DNA of 57,097 bases from Desulfotignum sp. (GTDB lineage: Bacteria > Desulfobacterota > Desulfobacteria > Desulfobacterales > Desulfobacteraceae): the NCBI GenBank assembly GCA_011390335.1, contig JAABSO010000028.1, positions 1 through 57,097 of the forward strand. The letters are read 5' to 3'. The notes under the pieces were generated by a model, which worked only from the letters and a program-made list of their open reading frames with translations, did no database searches and had not been told where the DNA came from. The first letter of the stretch is position 1. Every line of letters starts with the position of its first letter. Of this stretch, positions 34,176 through 42,443 are shown in pieces. Position numbers and translations under genes: made by a program.

Positions 34176-34526
34176 ATGTTTAAGTACATCACTATCTTTT
34201 TCACCCTGGCCATCTTTACTCTTGGATCTTTTCCAGCGGTTTTTGCAGATGACGGTCCTGACGGCAACAGCCGCAAAGGCAAATACACCTACCGCAAAGT
34301 GATAAAAGCATGCCATGAAAGAGGAGAGGTGGATTCTGCCACTCCCAAAGTCAGCCCGGCTGACATGAAACGCTCGGAATGGAAAGAGATCTTTGAAAAC
34401 AAAAACTTTTCCGCCTTTGGATGTCTGCCGGAGTGGGAAGCCCAGTCTGACAGCGATATCATGGATATTTATGCCTATTTTTATTCCTCTGCCGCAGATT
34501 CTCCCACACCTGCCACCTGTAAATAA
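34176..34526 (+). CDS. Small periplasmic cytochrome-c-like protein with a broken CxxCH
   Basis: 116 residues with a signal peptide (1-24, ending VFA) and aaggag upstream. The sequence RKGKYTYRKVIKACHERG has the layout of class-I cytochromes that start G-N-x-R-K-G-K-x-x-Y-R-K-x-C-x-x-C-H, but the first Cys of CxxCH is Ile43; only Cys46-His47 remain. Cys83 and Cys115 are the other cysteines. So it either binds haem by one thioether bond, binds none, or uses its Cys residues for another purpose such as sulfur transfer. It lies between the rhodanese and octaheme cytochrome genes and is expressed with them. Confidence 0.7.
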   Translation: MFKYITIFFTLAIFTLGSFPAVFADDGPDGNSRKGKYTYRKVIKACHERGEVDSATPKVSPADMKRSEWKEIFENKNFSAFGCLPEWEAQSDSDIMDIYAYFYSSAADSPTPATCK

Positions 34527-34601
34527 CTACCAGACTGTTGTCCGGAAAACGGCATGGCTGTTTTCCGGACATATCCTGTCATTGCAATTTTCGGAGGGAA
34601 T

Positions 34602-36251
34602 ATGGGAAAAAACATGAAAAGGATGGGGTGGGGCAACAATGCAACACCCGACTGGATGGCGGCACTGCTTTTTGTGGTTCTGCTTGCCGCCGGTCCTGGT
34701 TCATCTGCTGTTTTCGCTGCCACAGAGGATGAAGCCTTAGGTATCAAACTGGCCAAACAGGCGGTGCGGTCCGACAAGCACTGGACCACAGCGGACCATT
34801 CCAAAATAGAGATATTGAACCAGGACTTTTCATCCGGGGACCAGATCACCCAGGCATGTCTTTCCTGCCATACAGATGCATCCATGCAGTTTGAAGAAAC
34901 CATCCACTGGACCTGGGAAGTGCCTTCCGAAAAAGAAGGCATCATGAACGGCAAGGCAGGCCATGCAGTAAACAATTTTTGCATTTCCGGCAATGCCATG
35001 GAAGACAAGGGCTGTGTGTCATGCCATGCCGGGTGGGACGGCAAGGACGGTCTGGTCAACTGCCTGGCCTGTCATGGAGAAGAAAAATTTCCCTTCAAGG
35101 AAACCTTTGCAGACCTGGCTGCTTTTGAAGGAGATGATGACCCGGACCTCCAGGAAATTGTAACAGAACTCCATGCCGGTATCAGAAAGGCGGTGGAGAA
35201 CATCACCCTGCCCCAGCGCAACAACTGCGGAGAATGCCATTTTAAAGGCGGCGGCGGTGATGGGGTCAAACACGGGGACCTGGACACTTCCATGACCAAT
35301 CCCAACCGGATGCTCGATGTTCACATGGCAGCAGACGGGCCTGATTTTGCCTGTACCCGGTGCCACACCACGGTGAAGCATCGCATTGCAGGCAGGCTGT
35401 ACACCCGGCCTGCCGCAGCAGAACGTACGAGCCTGATCGAAGATGACATGGCAAGTAAGATCACCTGTGAATCCTGTCACAGTGCCACCCCACACAGCGC
35501 CACCACAAAAATGAACGATCATACAGACAAGGTGGCCTGCCAGAGCTGCCATATCCCGGAATTTGCCCGGGTCAACCCCACAAAAATGTGGTGGGACTGG
35601 TCCACAGCCGGAAAGATGAAAGACGGCAAACCTTATGAATTAACAGGGGAGTTCGGCAAACCTGTCTATAAATCCATTAAAGGCGATTTCATCTGGGCAA
35701 AAAATGTGGTGCCCCAGTATTTCTGGTACAACGGGTCTTTTGACAATATCGGTATCAAAGATAAAATAGACCCCCAGCAGATTGTGGAGGTGAGCCATCC
35801 CCTGGGATCGCCTGATGACCCCAATGCGCGGATTCATCCTTTCAAGATCCACCGGGGAAAACAACCCTATGACAAGATCAACAAACAGCTGGTGGCGCCG
35901 CTGCTTTCCGGACCCAAAGGATTCTGGACCACCTTTGACATGGATGACGCCATAACTGTAGGAAACCAGACCCTGGATGTACCCTATTCAGGTGAATTTG
36001 ACTATGTGGAAACCACCTATGCCTTTCCCATCACCCATATGGTGGCACCGGCAAGCCGTTCTCTGGAATGCAGTGCATGTCATATCAGCGAAAACTCCCG
36101 CCTGGCCGGTATCACCGGTGTGTATCTACCCGGCAGGGATAAATCCGATTTTGTGGACACCATCGGCCTGATCGCGGTACTGGGGGCCTTTGCAGGGGTG
36201 ATGCTCCATGGACTGGGCCGCTTTTTCACCCGCAACGGCAAGGAGGAATAA
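34602..36251 (+). CDS. Octaheme c-type cytochrome, tetrathionate-reductase (OTR) family
   Basis: 549 residues from ATG 34602, which has cggaggg just upstream; the longer frame from 34554 has none. Signal peptide 1-40. Eight CxxCH motifs occur at residues 86-90, 138-142, 154-158, 209-213, 251-255, 289-293, 313-317 and 490-494, the number and uneven spacing of the octaheme tetrathionate reductase family. A C-terminal helix (about 518-540) can anchor it in the membrane, unlike soluble Shewanella OTR. OTR reduces tetrathionate and, in vitro, nitrite and hydroxylamine; the physiological substrate here is unknown. The cytochrome b gene starts 2 bp after its stop and probably feeds it electrons from quinol. 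Confidence 0.9.
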   Translation: MGKNMKRMGWGNNATPDWMAALLFVVLLAAGPGSSAVFAATEDEALGIKLAKQAVRSDKHWTTADHSKIEILNQDFSSGDQITQACLSCHTDASMQFEETIHWTWEVPSEKEGIMNGKAGHAVNNFCISGNAMEDKGCVSCHAGWDGKDGLVNCLACHGEEKFPFKETFADLAAFEGDDDPDLQEIVTELHAGIRKAVENITLPQRNNCGECHFKGGGGDGVKHGDLDTSMTNPNRMLDVHMAADGPDFACTRCHTTVKHRIAGRLYTRPAAAERTSLIEDDMASKITCESCHSATPHSATTKMNDHTDKVACQSCHIPEFARVNPTKMWWDWSTAGKMKDGKPYELTGEFGKPVYKSIKGDFIWAKNVVPQYFWYNGSFDNIGIKDKIDPQQIVEVSHPLGSPDDPNARIHPFKIHRGKQPYDKINKQLVAPLLSGPKGFWTTFDMDDAITVGNQTLDVPYSGEFDYVETTYAFPITHMVAPASRSLECSACHISENSRLAGITGVYLPGRDKSDFVDTIGLIAVLGAFAGVMLHGLGRFFTRNGKEE

Positions 36252-36252
36252 T

Positions 36253-36894
36253 ATGGCGCAAAAGCATATAAAAAAAATATATCTGTATACCCGGTTTGAA
36301 CGGTTATGGCACTGGTCCCAGTCCCTGATGATAATTTTGCTGATGATCACCGGGTTTGAGGTTCACGGCACCTATACCCTCATGGGGTTTGAAACTGCCG
36401 TGAACATCCACAATTTTGTAGGCCTGTTCTGGCTGGGATCCTTTGCTTTTTTTGCATTCTGGCTGGCGATCACCGGCGAATGGAAACAATACATTCCCAC
36501 CACCCGCAAATTGTTTGATGTTATCCAGTACTATATGTGGGGAATTTTCAAAGGGCAGGCCCATCCGGTGCAAAAAACGCCAGGTGCCAAGCACAATCCG
36601 CTTCAGCGCCTGGCCTACCTGGGCATTTCCGCCATGCTGCTGCCTGTTCAGATGGTAACAGGCCTGCTGTATTATTTGTACAACAGCTTTCCCGGCATGC
36701 CCCTGGCCCCTTTGGCTATCATTCATACCCTGGTGGCGTTTTTGCTGGTAAATTTTCTGATCATCCATGTGTACATGACCACCACCGGCCACTCTTTGTT
36801 CAGCCACATCAGCGGCATGATCACCGGATGGGAAGAGATTCACGATACCACCCGGATCGAGGAATGGGAAACCAAGGCCACCAAAAAAGCGTGA
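36253..36894 (+). CDS. Cytochrome b (b561 / Ni-Fe hydrogenase b-subunit type) quinol-oxidising subunit
   Basis: 213 residues from ATG 36253, preceded by a perfect aggagg that overlaps the end of the octaheme gene; the longer frame from 36208 is rejected. Four hydrophobic helices with haem-ligand-type His: ERLWHWSQS near the N-terminus, NIHNFVG (about 54), IHTLVAFLLVNFLIIHVYMTTTGH (about 160-185). This is the pattern of diheme cytochrome b subunits that take electrons from quinol. It is the last gene of the right arm, ending 22 bp before a strong hairpin. Confidence 0.88.
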   Translation: MAQKHIKKIYLYTRFERLWHWSQSLMIILLMITGFEVHGTYTLMGFETAVNIHNFVGLFWLGSFAFFAFWLAITGEWKQYIPTTRKLFDVIQYYMWGIFKGQAHPVQKTPGAKHNPLQRLAYLGISAMLLPVQMVTGLLYYLYNSFPGMPLAPLAIIHTLVAFLLVNFLIIHVYMTTTGHSLFSHISGMITGWEEIHDTTRIEEWETKATKKA

Positions 36895-36916
36895 ATTTAT
36901 AATATAACCTGCCGAT

Positions 36917-36956
36917 ATAAATCCCCGGGCATGATCCATCATGCCCGGGGATTTAT
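36917..36956 (+). terminator. Strong hairpin after the octaheme cytochrome operon
   Basis: A perfect 19-bp stem (36917-36935 with 36938-36956) with a two-base loop and a GC-rich centre CCCCGGGC. There is no long T-tract after it, so it may stop RNA polymerase with Rho or act as a stabilising 3' end. Being symmetric, it works in both directions. Confidence 0.75.
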
Positions 36957-37129
36957 GATTATCTCGACAGTCATCTCACTTTTTTTCAATGAAAGGGAAA
37001 CGAGACCAACTCATTTCATCTCAAAGCCGTTGACCTGCAGGGCAATGAAGCTGTTCAAACTATGTAATCATGAGACAGATTTCGAGTAGTCGTTGACTTA
37101 ATCTGCCCGGTCTTTTAATATTGGGAATC

Positions 37130-37397
37130 ATGATTGACTCCAAACATTTTATAGAAATGTTGAAGAAACTTAGAATTCCCATGAATTCCCATGGAAATGG
37201 TTGATTTGGCCTTGGCTGTTCCGGATCGAACCGAAGAAATGGAGGATGGCACAAAACATTTCTTGAAACAGTTTGAAACTGAGGGGGAGAGATGGCTGCG
37301 TGTTGTCGTAAACATAAAAAGCGAGCCTCCAAAAAGAATCACTGCGTTTTTCGATAGACGTTTAAGGAGAATACAAAATGAGAATAAAGGTGGATAA
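37130..37397 (+). pseudogene. DUF4258-family gene frameshifted by a 10-bp tandem duplication
   Basis: ATG at 37130 opens MIDSKHFIEMLKKLRIPM, the typical start of DUF4258 proteins, but the frame ends at a TGA around 37202-37204. The rest of the domain (MVDLALAVPDRTEE, DGTKHFLKQF, RWLRVVVN, KRITAFFDRRLRR) continues in another frame from 37191. The cause is visible: aattcccatg is present twice in tandem (37174-37183, 37184-37193). Removing one copy restores one 85-codon frame through the junction. A short product could still start at ATG 37191. It precedes and overlaps a DUF2283 gene; such pairs resemble toxin-antitoxin modules. Confidence 0.8.
37174..37193 (+). repeat. 10-bp tandem duplication
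   Basis: Two exact adjacent copies of aattcccatg inside the DUF4258 gene. The unit is not a multiple of three, so gain or loss of one copy switches the reading frame. Confidence 0.9.
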
Positions 37398-37578
37398 AGA
37401 GGCAGATGCGCTGTATTTTCGCCTTGACGAGAACAAAATTGTTGAATCGGAAGAAGTCCAGCCAGGTGTTATTCTTGATTTTGATGAATCCAATCAGGTC
37501 CTTGGATTTGAGATCCTGAACGTTTCAAAAAGAACTTCACCAAAAGATCTGTCTTCCATGCAGTTTGAGTCTGCTTAG
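37378..37578 (+). CDS. DUF2283-family small protein
   Basis: 66 residues with a strong aaggag before the ATG. It begins MRIKVDKEADALYFRL and continues VEPG-like VQPGVILDFDE and VLGFEILNVSKR, the usual content of DUF2283 proteins. It overlaps the DUF4258 frame by 20 bp, so it was made to be translated with it. DUF2283/DUF4258 neighbours are common and thought to be antitoxin/toxin-like pairs; that role is not shown here. Confidence 0.85.
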   Translation: MRIKVDKEADALYFRLDENKIVESEEVQPGVILDFDESNQVLGFEILNVSKRTSPKDLSSMQFESA

Positions 37579-38061
37579 TTTACAGATAGCCGGCAGCAAT
37601 GCCGGGGTACGAGGTGGTAAACGGCTGTACCCGGCTGCGCAACAATTCCCTGTCAACCTGCTCTGTCATGAATTCATTTACCCATTCTCTTTTATGCGGC
37701 TTGTGGAGAATACCGAAGTGGCAAGTCTTCCCGGCTGTCACGGCTTGCAAAAGCAGATGATACAAATTTGCCTCAATCATCTGTCCATATGATACACTTG
37801 ATCATATCAAATATGGCAAGTGCACTTTGCTCAGGAAGACCTGGTCTGCTTTCCCCTTTTCGGACAGTTTGACGTTTTTAACGCTTCTGATGCCCGACCG
37901 ACACCATGTAGCAAACATGCTTGAAAACCTGAATAAAATTGGCTATAGTATATCAGCTTTCAGTAATTTTGGCATGGATCATCACTTTTTCCATATGATG
38001 GCACATGAATTGCTTTTTCCAATCTGAGATTTTGCATTAAACACAATATCTGGAGGAATCA
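37579..38061. other. Intergenic stretch before cydA
   Basis: 483 bp with no convincing gene. A 66-codon minus-strand frame (37580-37780, MIEANLYHLLLQ) has a weak ribosome site and no family I recognise; it may be a remnant. The last 280 bp should contain the cydA promoter, but I see no clear consensus. A Shine-Dalgarno (ggagg, near 38051-38055) precedes cydA. Confidence 0.45.
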
Positions 38062-39372
38062 ATGGATCCGGTTTTTTTGTCCCGACTGCAGTTTGCCGCA
38101 GCCACCATGTTCCATTTTCTGTTTGTTCCCCTGACCCTGGGGCTTTCCATTCTCGTTGCCTACATGGAAACCAAATACGCCAGGACCGGGGATGAAACCT
38201 ATCTGCGCATGACCAAATTCTGGGGAAAGCTGTTTTTGATCAATTTCGCTCTGGGCGTGGTCACGGGTATCACCCTGGAATTTCAGTTCGGCACCAACTG
38301 GTCAAGATATTCCGCTTATGTGGGGGATATTTTCGGCTCGCTTCTGGCCATTGAAGCATCGGTGGCTTTTTTTCTGGAATCCACCTTTATCGGCATCTGG
38401 ATCTTCGGGTGGAAAAAGCTGTCCGCCAAAGCCCATGCCGGGGTAATGTGGCTCATTGCCTTTGCCGGAAACATGTCGGCTGTGTGGATCCTGCTGGCCA
38501 ACGGGTTTATGCAAAATCCTGTGGGGTATGTGATCCGGGACGGCAGAGCCGAACTGGACAGTTTTTTTGCCCTGATCACCAACAAACACGGAATTCTGGA
38601 AATCATTCATGTGATACCCTCAGCCCTGCTGCTGTCCGCTTTTTTCATCATGGGTGTCGCTGCCTGGCATCTGCTGAAAAAACAGCATCTGGATGTATTT
38701 GAGCCTTCTTTCCGTATCGGCCTGGTGGTGGGTCTTGTCAGTGCTGTCCTGGTTGCCGTCACCGGGGATATGCACGGGGTGAATGTATCCAAGACCCAGC
38801 CGGCCAAGCTGGCTGCCATGGAATCCCACTGGGAAACCCAGACCCGGGCACCCCTGGTGCTGTTTGCCATCCCGGATGAGGAAAATGAAAGAAACAGTAT
38901 TGAAATAGGTGCGATTCCCGGTATCTTGAGCTTTCTGGGGTTTCATGATTTCAATGCCGAAGTCACAGGGCTGCGGGATATCCCCAAAGATGAGCGGCCC
39001 CCGGTGCTGCTTACATTCATCGGTTTCAGAACCATGGTGGGCCTGGGCACCCTGTTTATCCTGCTGACCGTTTACGGATGGTTCAAACGCAACAAACTGC
39101 TGGAAAACCCCTTCTACCTGAAAATCATGATGTTTTCCCTTCCTTTGCCCTATATTGCCATAGAAATGGGGTGGATCGTATCAGAGGTGGGCAGGCAGCC
39201 CTGGATCGTATACGGCCTGATGAAAACTGCAGAAGCTGTCTCCCCCATATCCACCACCCAGGTGTTCACCTCATTGATGGGATTTATTCTGGTGTACGGT
39301 CTGCTGGGAGCTGTGGGATTCTTTTTGATGGCCAAAACTGTCAAAGAAGGCCCTGAAGCCGCAACCCGATAA
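38062..39372 (+). CDS. cydA: Cytochrome bd quinol oxidase subunit I
   Basis: 436 residues, a short-Q-loop CydA. Recognisable blocks: SRLQFAAATMFHFLFVPLTLG (haem ligand His), GVVTGITLEFQFGTNW, LLAIEASVAFFLESTFIGIW, AFAGNMSAVWILLANGFMQNPVGY, and EMGWIVSEVGRQPWIVYG in the C-terminal half. With CydB it reduces oxygen to water using quinol; in strict anaerobes it mainly removes oxygen. The gene is followed by cydB after 17 bp and then by rubredoxin. Confidence 0.97.
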   Translation: MDPVFLSRLQFAAATMFHFLFVPLTLGLSILVAYMETKYARTGDETYLRMTKFWGKLFLINFALGVVTGITLEFQFGTNWSRYSAYVGDIFGSLLAIEASVAFFLESTFIGIWIFGWKKLSAKAHAGVMWLIAFAGNMSAVWILLANGFMQNPVGYVIRDGRAELDSFFALITNKHGILEIIHVIPSALLLSAFFIMGVAAWHLLKKQHLDVFEPSFRIGLVVGLVSAVLVAVTGDMHGVNVSKTQPAKLAAMESHWETQTRAPLVLFAIPDEENERNSIEIGAIPGILSFLGFHDFNAEVTGLRDIPKDERPPVLLTFIGFRTMVGLGTLFILLTVYGWFKRNKLLENPFYLKIMMFSLPLPYIAIEMGWIVSEVGRQPWIVYGLMKTAEAVSPISTTQVFTSLMGFILVYGLLGAVGFFLMAKTVKEGPEAATR

Positions 39373-39389
39373 AAAGGAGTACATAAATA

Positions 39390-40418
39390 ATGGAACTGCA
39401 AACGATCTGGTTTTTCCTGTGGGGCCTTTTATGGGCGGTATTTTTCATGACCTCCGGGTTTGACTTCGGCATCGGCACCATCTACCCGTTTGCCGGCAAA
39501 ACCGATACAGACCGGCGTACCATGCTCAATGCCATAGGCCCTTTGTGGGACGGCAATGAGGTGTGGCTCATCACGGCCGGCGGGGTGACCTTTGCCGCTT
39601 TCCCTCTGGTCTACGCCACCATGTTTTCTGCGCTTTATACCCCGCTGATGCTGATTCTTTTTGCCCTTATTTTCCGCGGGGTTGCCATCCATTTCAGAAG
39701 CAAGATCGACACGCCTGCCTGGAAAAAAGTGTGGGATTTTCTGATCTTTATCGGCAGCTTTTTCCCGGCCCTGCTGTTCGGGGTTGCTTTTGCCAATATA
39801 TTCCAGGGTATTCCCTTTGATGACCAGGGGGTATACCACGGCAACACCCTCAGGCTCCTCAATCCCTACGGGCTGCTGGGGGGACTTTTATTTGTTCTGC
39901 TGTTCATTGTCCACGGTGCCAACTGGATGGCAATTAGATCTTCAGGTGTGCTGCAGGCACGCATGGTGCTGATTTCTCAGAGAGCCTGGCTGGTTCTGGT
40001 GCCAGTTGCGGTCATATTTTTGATTGCCAGTTATTTTGCCACTGACCTGTATGCCAATTATTTTCAGTACCCGGTGTTATTTTTCGTAACCCTGGTGAAT
40101 GTGGCAGCCCTGTTGAGTATCCGGTATTTTGTACACAAAAAAACCTATTTCAAGGCCTGGTTTGCATCGGCTGTAACCATTGTGCTGTGCACCTTTTTCG
40201 GCATCATCGGACTGTTCCCTGCCCTGTTTCCTTCCAGCATGAACCCGGACTGGCACCTTACCGCGTTTAACGCATCTTCCAGTCCCCTGACATTGAAAAT
40301 CATGCTGGCTGTGGTCCTGGTGTTCATTCCCATTGTCATCTGTTACCAGATCTGGGCCTATCATATGTTTAAAAATCCCGTAACCCAGGAAGACCTGGAT
40401 ATGGAAGAAGCTTATTAA
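39390..40418 (+). CDS. cydB: Cytochrome bd quinol oxidase subunit II
   Basis: 342 residues, with about nine membrane helices. The N-terminus LQTIWFFLWGLLWAVFFMTSGFDFGIGTIYPF and the GPLWDGNEVWLITAGGVTFAAFPLVYA block are typical of CydB. aaggag precedes the ATG. The partner of CydA upstream. The rubredoxin gene follows after about 58 bp and is likely on the same transcript. Confidence 0.97.
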   Translation: MELQTIWFFLWGLLWAVFFMTSGFDFGIGTIYPFAGKTDTDRRTMLNAIGPLWDGNEVWLITAGGVTFAAFPLVYATMFSALYTPLMLILFALIFRGVAIHFRSKIDTPAWKKVWDFLIFIGSFFPALLFGVAFANIFQGIPFDDQGVYHGNTLRLLNPYGLLGGLLFVLLFIVHGANWMAIRSSGVLQARMVLISQRAWLVLVPVAVIFLIASYFATDLYANYFQYPVLFFVTLVNVAALLSIRYFVHKKTYFKAWFASAVTIVLCTFFGIIGLFPALFPSSMNPDWHLTAFNASSSPLTLKIMLAVVLVFIPIVICYQIWAYHMFKNPVTQEDLDMEEAY

Positions 40419-40476
40419 ACGGGCTGCACTGCGCCCGTCAATCACCATAAACCAATAGATAAAAGGAGAAATGATT

Positions 40477-40635
40477 ATGGACAGATATGTATGCGGCCCC
40501 TGCGGCTATGTGTATGACCCTGCTGACGGAGATCCGGACAACGGCGTAAAACCCGGGACCGCGTTTGAAGATCTGCCCGATGACTGGACCTGCCCCATCT
40601 GCGGTGCAGCCAAGGACGAATTTGAAAAAGAATAA
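40477..40635 (+). CDS. Rubredoxin
   Basis: 52 residues: [20 protein letters not shown] at the start, then [19 protein letters not shown]. The four Cys occur as C-x2-C-G-Y and C-P-x-C-G, binding one iron. ATG 40477 is chosen over ATG 40471 because aaggaga ends about nine bases before it. Rubredoxins pass single electrons, for example to rubrerythrin or oxygen-reducing flavoproteins; placement after cydAB fits an oxygen-defence role. Confidence 0.95.
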   Translation: MDRYVCGPCGYVYDPADGDPDNGVKPGTAFEDLPDDWTCPICGAAKDEFEKE

Positions 40636-40648
40636 TTATCTGTAACAG

Positions 40649-40681
40649 GCAGGCCGGACCGGAAACCCGGGTCCGGCCTGC
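40649..40681 (+). terminator. Hairpin after cydAB-rubredoxin
   Basis: A 12-bp perfect stem, 40649-40660 with 40670-40681 (GCAGGCCGGACC arm), with a 9-base loop, 13 bp after the rubredoxin stop. A T-rich stretch follows (from about 40687), so it is a fair Rho-independent terminator. Confidence 0.75.
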
Positions 40682-40726
40682 ATCACCTTGCTCTTCTCTT
40701 ATATATATATTTTCATTTTTTTTGGA

Positions 40727-40936
40727 TCACATGCCCGGCGCATCTTCCTGATCAAGAGCCAGGGCATCACTTAGGTTCAGTTCCAGCATTTTAATGCTGG
40801 CGGATATCCGTTTTACATTCCTTTGCAATGCGGGAAAATCCGTGGTCTGGGTTTCCAGAAACCCGGCGGTTTTTCTTAAGGCTGCAATATTTTCATTGAT
40901 GGCCGTCAATGAAGGTCTTTGTGTAAAGTCCTGCAT
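40727..40936 (-). CDS. Small helical protein of unknown function
   Basis: 69 residues, with aaagga about six bases upstream of the ATG. Composition is helical and amphipathic (LTAINENIAALRKTAGFLE, VKRISASIKMLELNLSDAL), without a membrane segment or Cys. No family recognised. It lies 68 bp downstream of the CoA ligase gene on the same strand and may be the last gene of that transcript. Confidence 0.5.
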   Translation of the reverse strand: MQDFTQRPSLTAINENIAALRKTAGFLETQTTDFPALQRNVKRISASIKMLELNLSDALALDQEDAPGM

Positions 40937-41004
40937 CTATTTTATTCCTTTCATCCATATATGGGAGCGCTTTTTTTGCACGCCCCATCTTAGCAGGTAT
41001 TTGT

Positions 41005-42336
41005 TCATTCCCGGTTGTTTTTGCGCAGATCCTTGAACCGCCTGGCTTTAAGCTTGTACCGGGGCAGAGACCCGTAATCAGAAAACTGTATCTCATATCG
41101 CAGGTTGGTTTTCAACCGCAGCTGATCCCGGAGCCCTGATTCCACCTCTGCCTGCCCCACCCCGGGCCGCAGTTCCACTTTCAGGGTGATATGGTCCACG
41201 TCCCCTGGTCTTTCCACCACCAGTTCATACTCATCCCCCAGTCCGTCAAAGGACCTTACCACCGCCTCCACCGCAGCCGGGCTGAAAAGTACCCCCTTGA
41301 CCTTGGTGATGTCGTCTGCCCGGCCGATGACACCGCCTTTGATCACCCGAAAGGTCCTGCCGCAGGCACAGGGGTCCGGGTCCCACTGGATCACATCCTT
41401 GGAATCAAACCGGATGCAGGGCTGGGCCATGCGGTCCAGGGCCGTGATCACCATTTTCCCTTTTTTCCCGGGTTCTGTGATAAGTTCTCCGGTTTCCAGG
41501 TCCTCGATCTCCACCAGGAACATGGCCTCGTTCACATGCATGCCAAAAGGCTGGTGCCGGCACTCATAGGACCAGGCACCGATCTCGGTGGCACCGGAAT
41601 GGTCATACACCTTGGCGCCGAATGCCTCTTCCATCCGTTTTTTGGTGGCCGGGATCCCGGCCCCGGGCTCACCCGCACAGGTGATCTTGTCAATGGACAG
41701 GGTCGCCGGATCAATGCCCAGTTTGTTTTTTGCCACATCTGCCATGCGCAGCACATAGGTGGGGGTGGCCATCATGGCTGTGGCCTGCAGCTCCTGGATC
41801 TTGAGAATGCGTGCCTGGGTATCCAGAACCCCGCCGGGTACCACCTCGCATCCCAGTTTTTCCGCGCCGTAGTGACCAGCCCAGAATGCCACAAAAATAT
41901 TGTAGCCAAAGGGCAGAAACACCCGGTCAGATGACCGGTATCCCTGGGACCAGAGTATGTAGGCCCAGCATTCAGCCCACCATTCCCAGTCCTGCCAGGT
42001 ATCTGGCTGGTACACCGGCTGTCCTGTGGTACCGGATGTCTGGCGGAAGGCGGATACCTCTTCTAAAGGCACACACAGGGCATCCCCGTAGGGAAACGGG
42101 GCCTTGTTCTGGATCCCCTGCATCATGGATTTTTCCACCTTGGGCACTTTTCTTACATCATCCAGGGACCGGATGTCATCAGGTGTAATCTTTGCCGCAT
42201 CATACAGTTTTCTGTGAAACTTTGAGTGCTGATATGCCCAGGCAAATATGCGCTTGAATTTAAAGAGCTGCAACTGTTCCAGTTTCTGTCTGGGCAGAGT
42301 TTCCAGAAACGGGTTCCAAAATTCATTCTCAGTCAT
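41005..42336 (-). CDS. Phenylacetate-CoA ligase-family acyl-CoA ligase
   Basis: 443 residues from ATG 42336, which has aagga nine bases upstream; the longer frame to 42375 has no site. The adenylate-forming signature occurs as FRQTSGTTGQPVYQPDT (about residues 91-107); later motifs include HSGATEIGAWSYEC and IRFDSKDV, and RADDITKVKGVLFSPAAVE near 340, as in PaaK. The family activates aryl or other carboxylic acids as CoA thioesters with ATP. It lies 107 bp downstream of a TRAP binding protein gene on the same strand, suggesting uptake and activation of the same acid. The substrate is not readable; aromatic acids are likely. Confidence 0.85.
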   Translation of the reverse strand: MTENEFWNPFLETLPRQKLEQLQLFKFKRIFAWAYQHSKFHRKLYDAAKITPDDIRSLDDVRKVPKVEKSMMQGIQNKAPFPYGDALCVPLEEVSAFRQTSGTTGQPVYQPDTWQDWEWWAECWAYILWSQGYRSSDRVFLPFGYNIFVAFWAGHYGAEKLGCEVVPGGVLDTQARILKIQELQATAMMATPTYVLRMADVAKNKLGIDPATLSIDKITCAGEPGAGIPATKKRMEEAFGAKVYDHSGATEIGAWSYECRHQPFGMHVNEAMFLVEIEDLETGELITEPGKKGKMVITALDRMAQPCIRFDSKDVIQWDPDPCACGRTFRVIKGGVIGRADDITKVKGVLFSPAAVEAVVRSFDGLGDEYELVVERPGDVDHITLKVELRPGVGQAEVESGLRDQLRLKTNLRYEIQFSDYGSLPRYKLKARRFKDLRKNNRE

Positions 42337-42443
42337 CTGAACCATCCTTGTTGTATTGAAAAACCAGACTGCCAAAAAGAAATCACTGCTCCAGGAGGTC
42401 AGATTGAACCGGCAAATACCCCCAGCAGCCTGGAAATGCGGCC

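Noticed and set aside
37580..37780. 66-codon minus-strand frame before cydA
   Set aside because: Weak ribosome site, no family resemblance; reported only as part of the intergenic stretch.
37814..37831. TGGCA...TTGCT resembling a sigma-54 promoter before cydA
   Set aside because: The GG-to-GC spacing is 12 bases instead of 10, which sigma-54 holoenzyme does not accept; it is also 230 bp from the gene.
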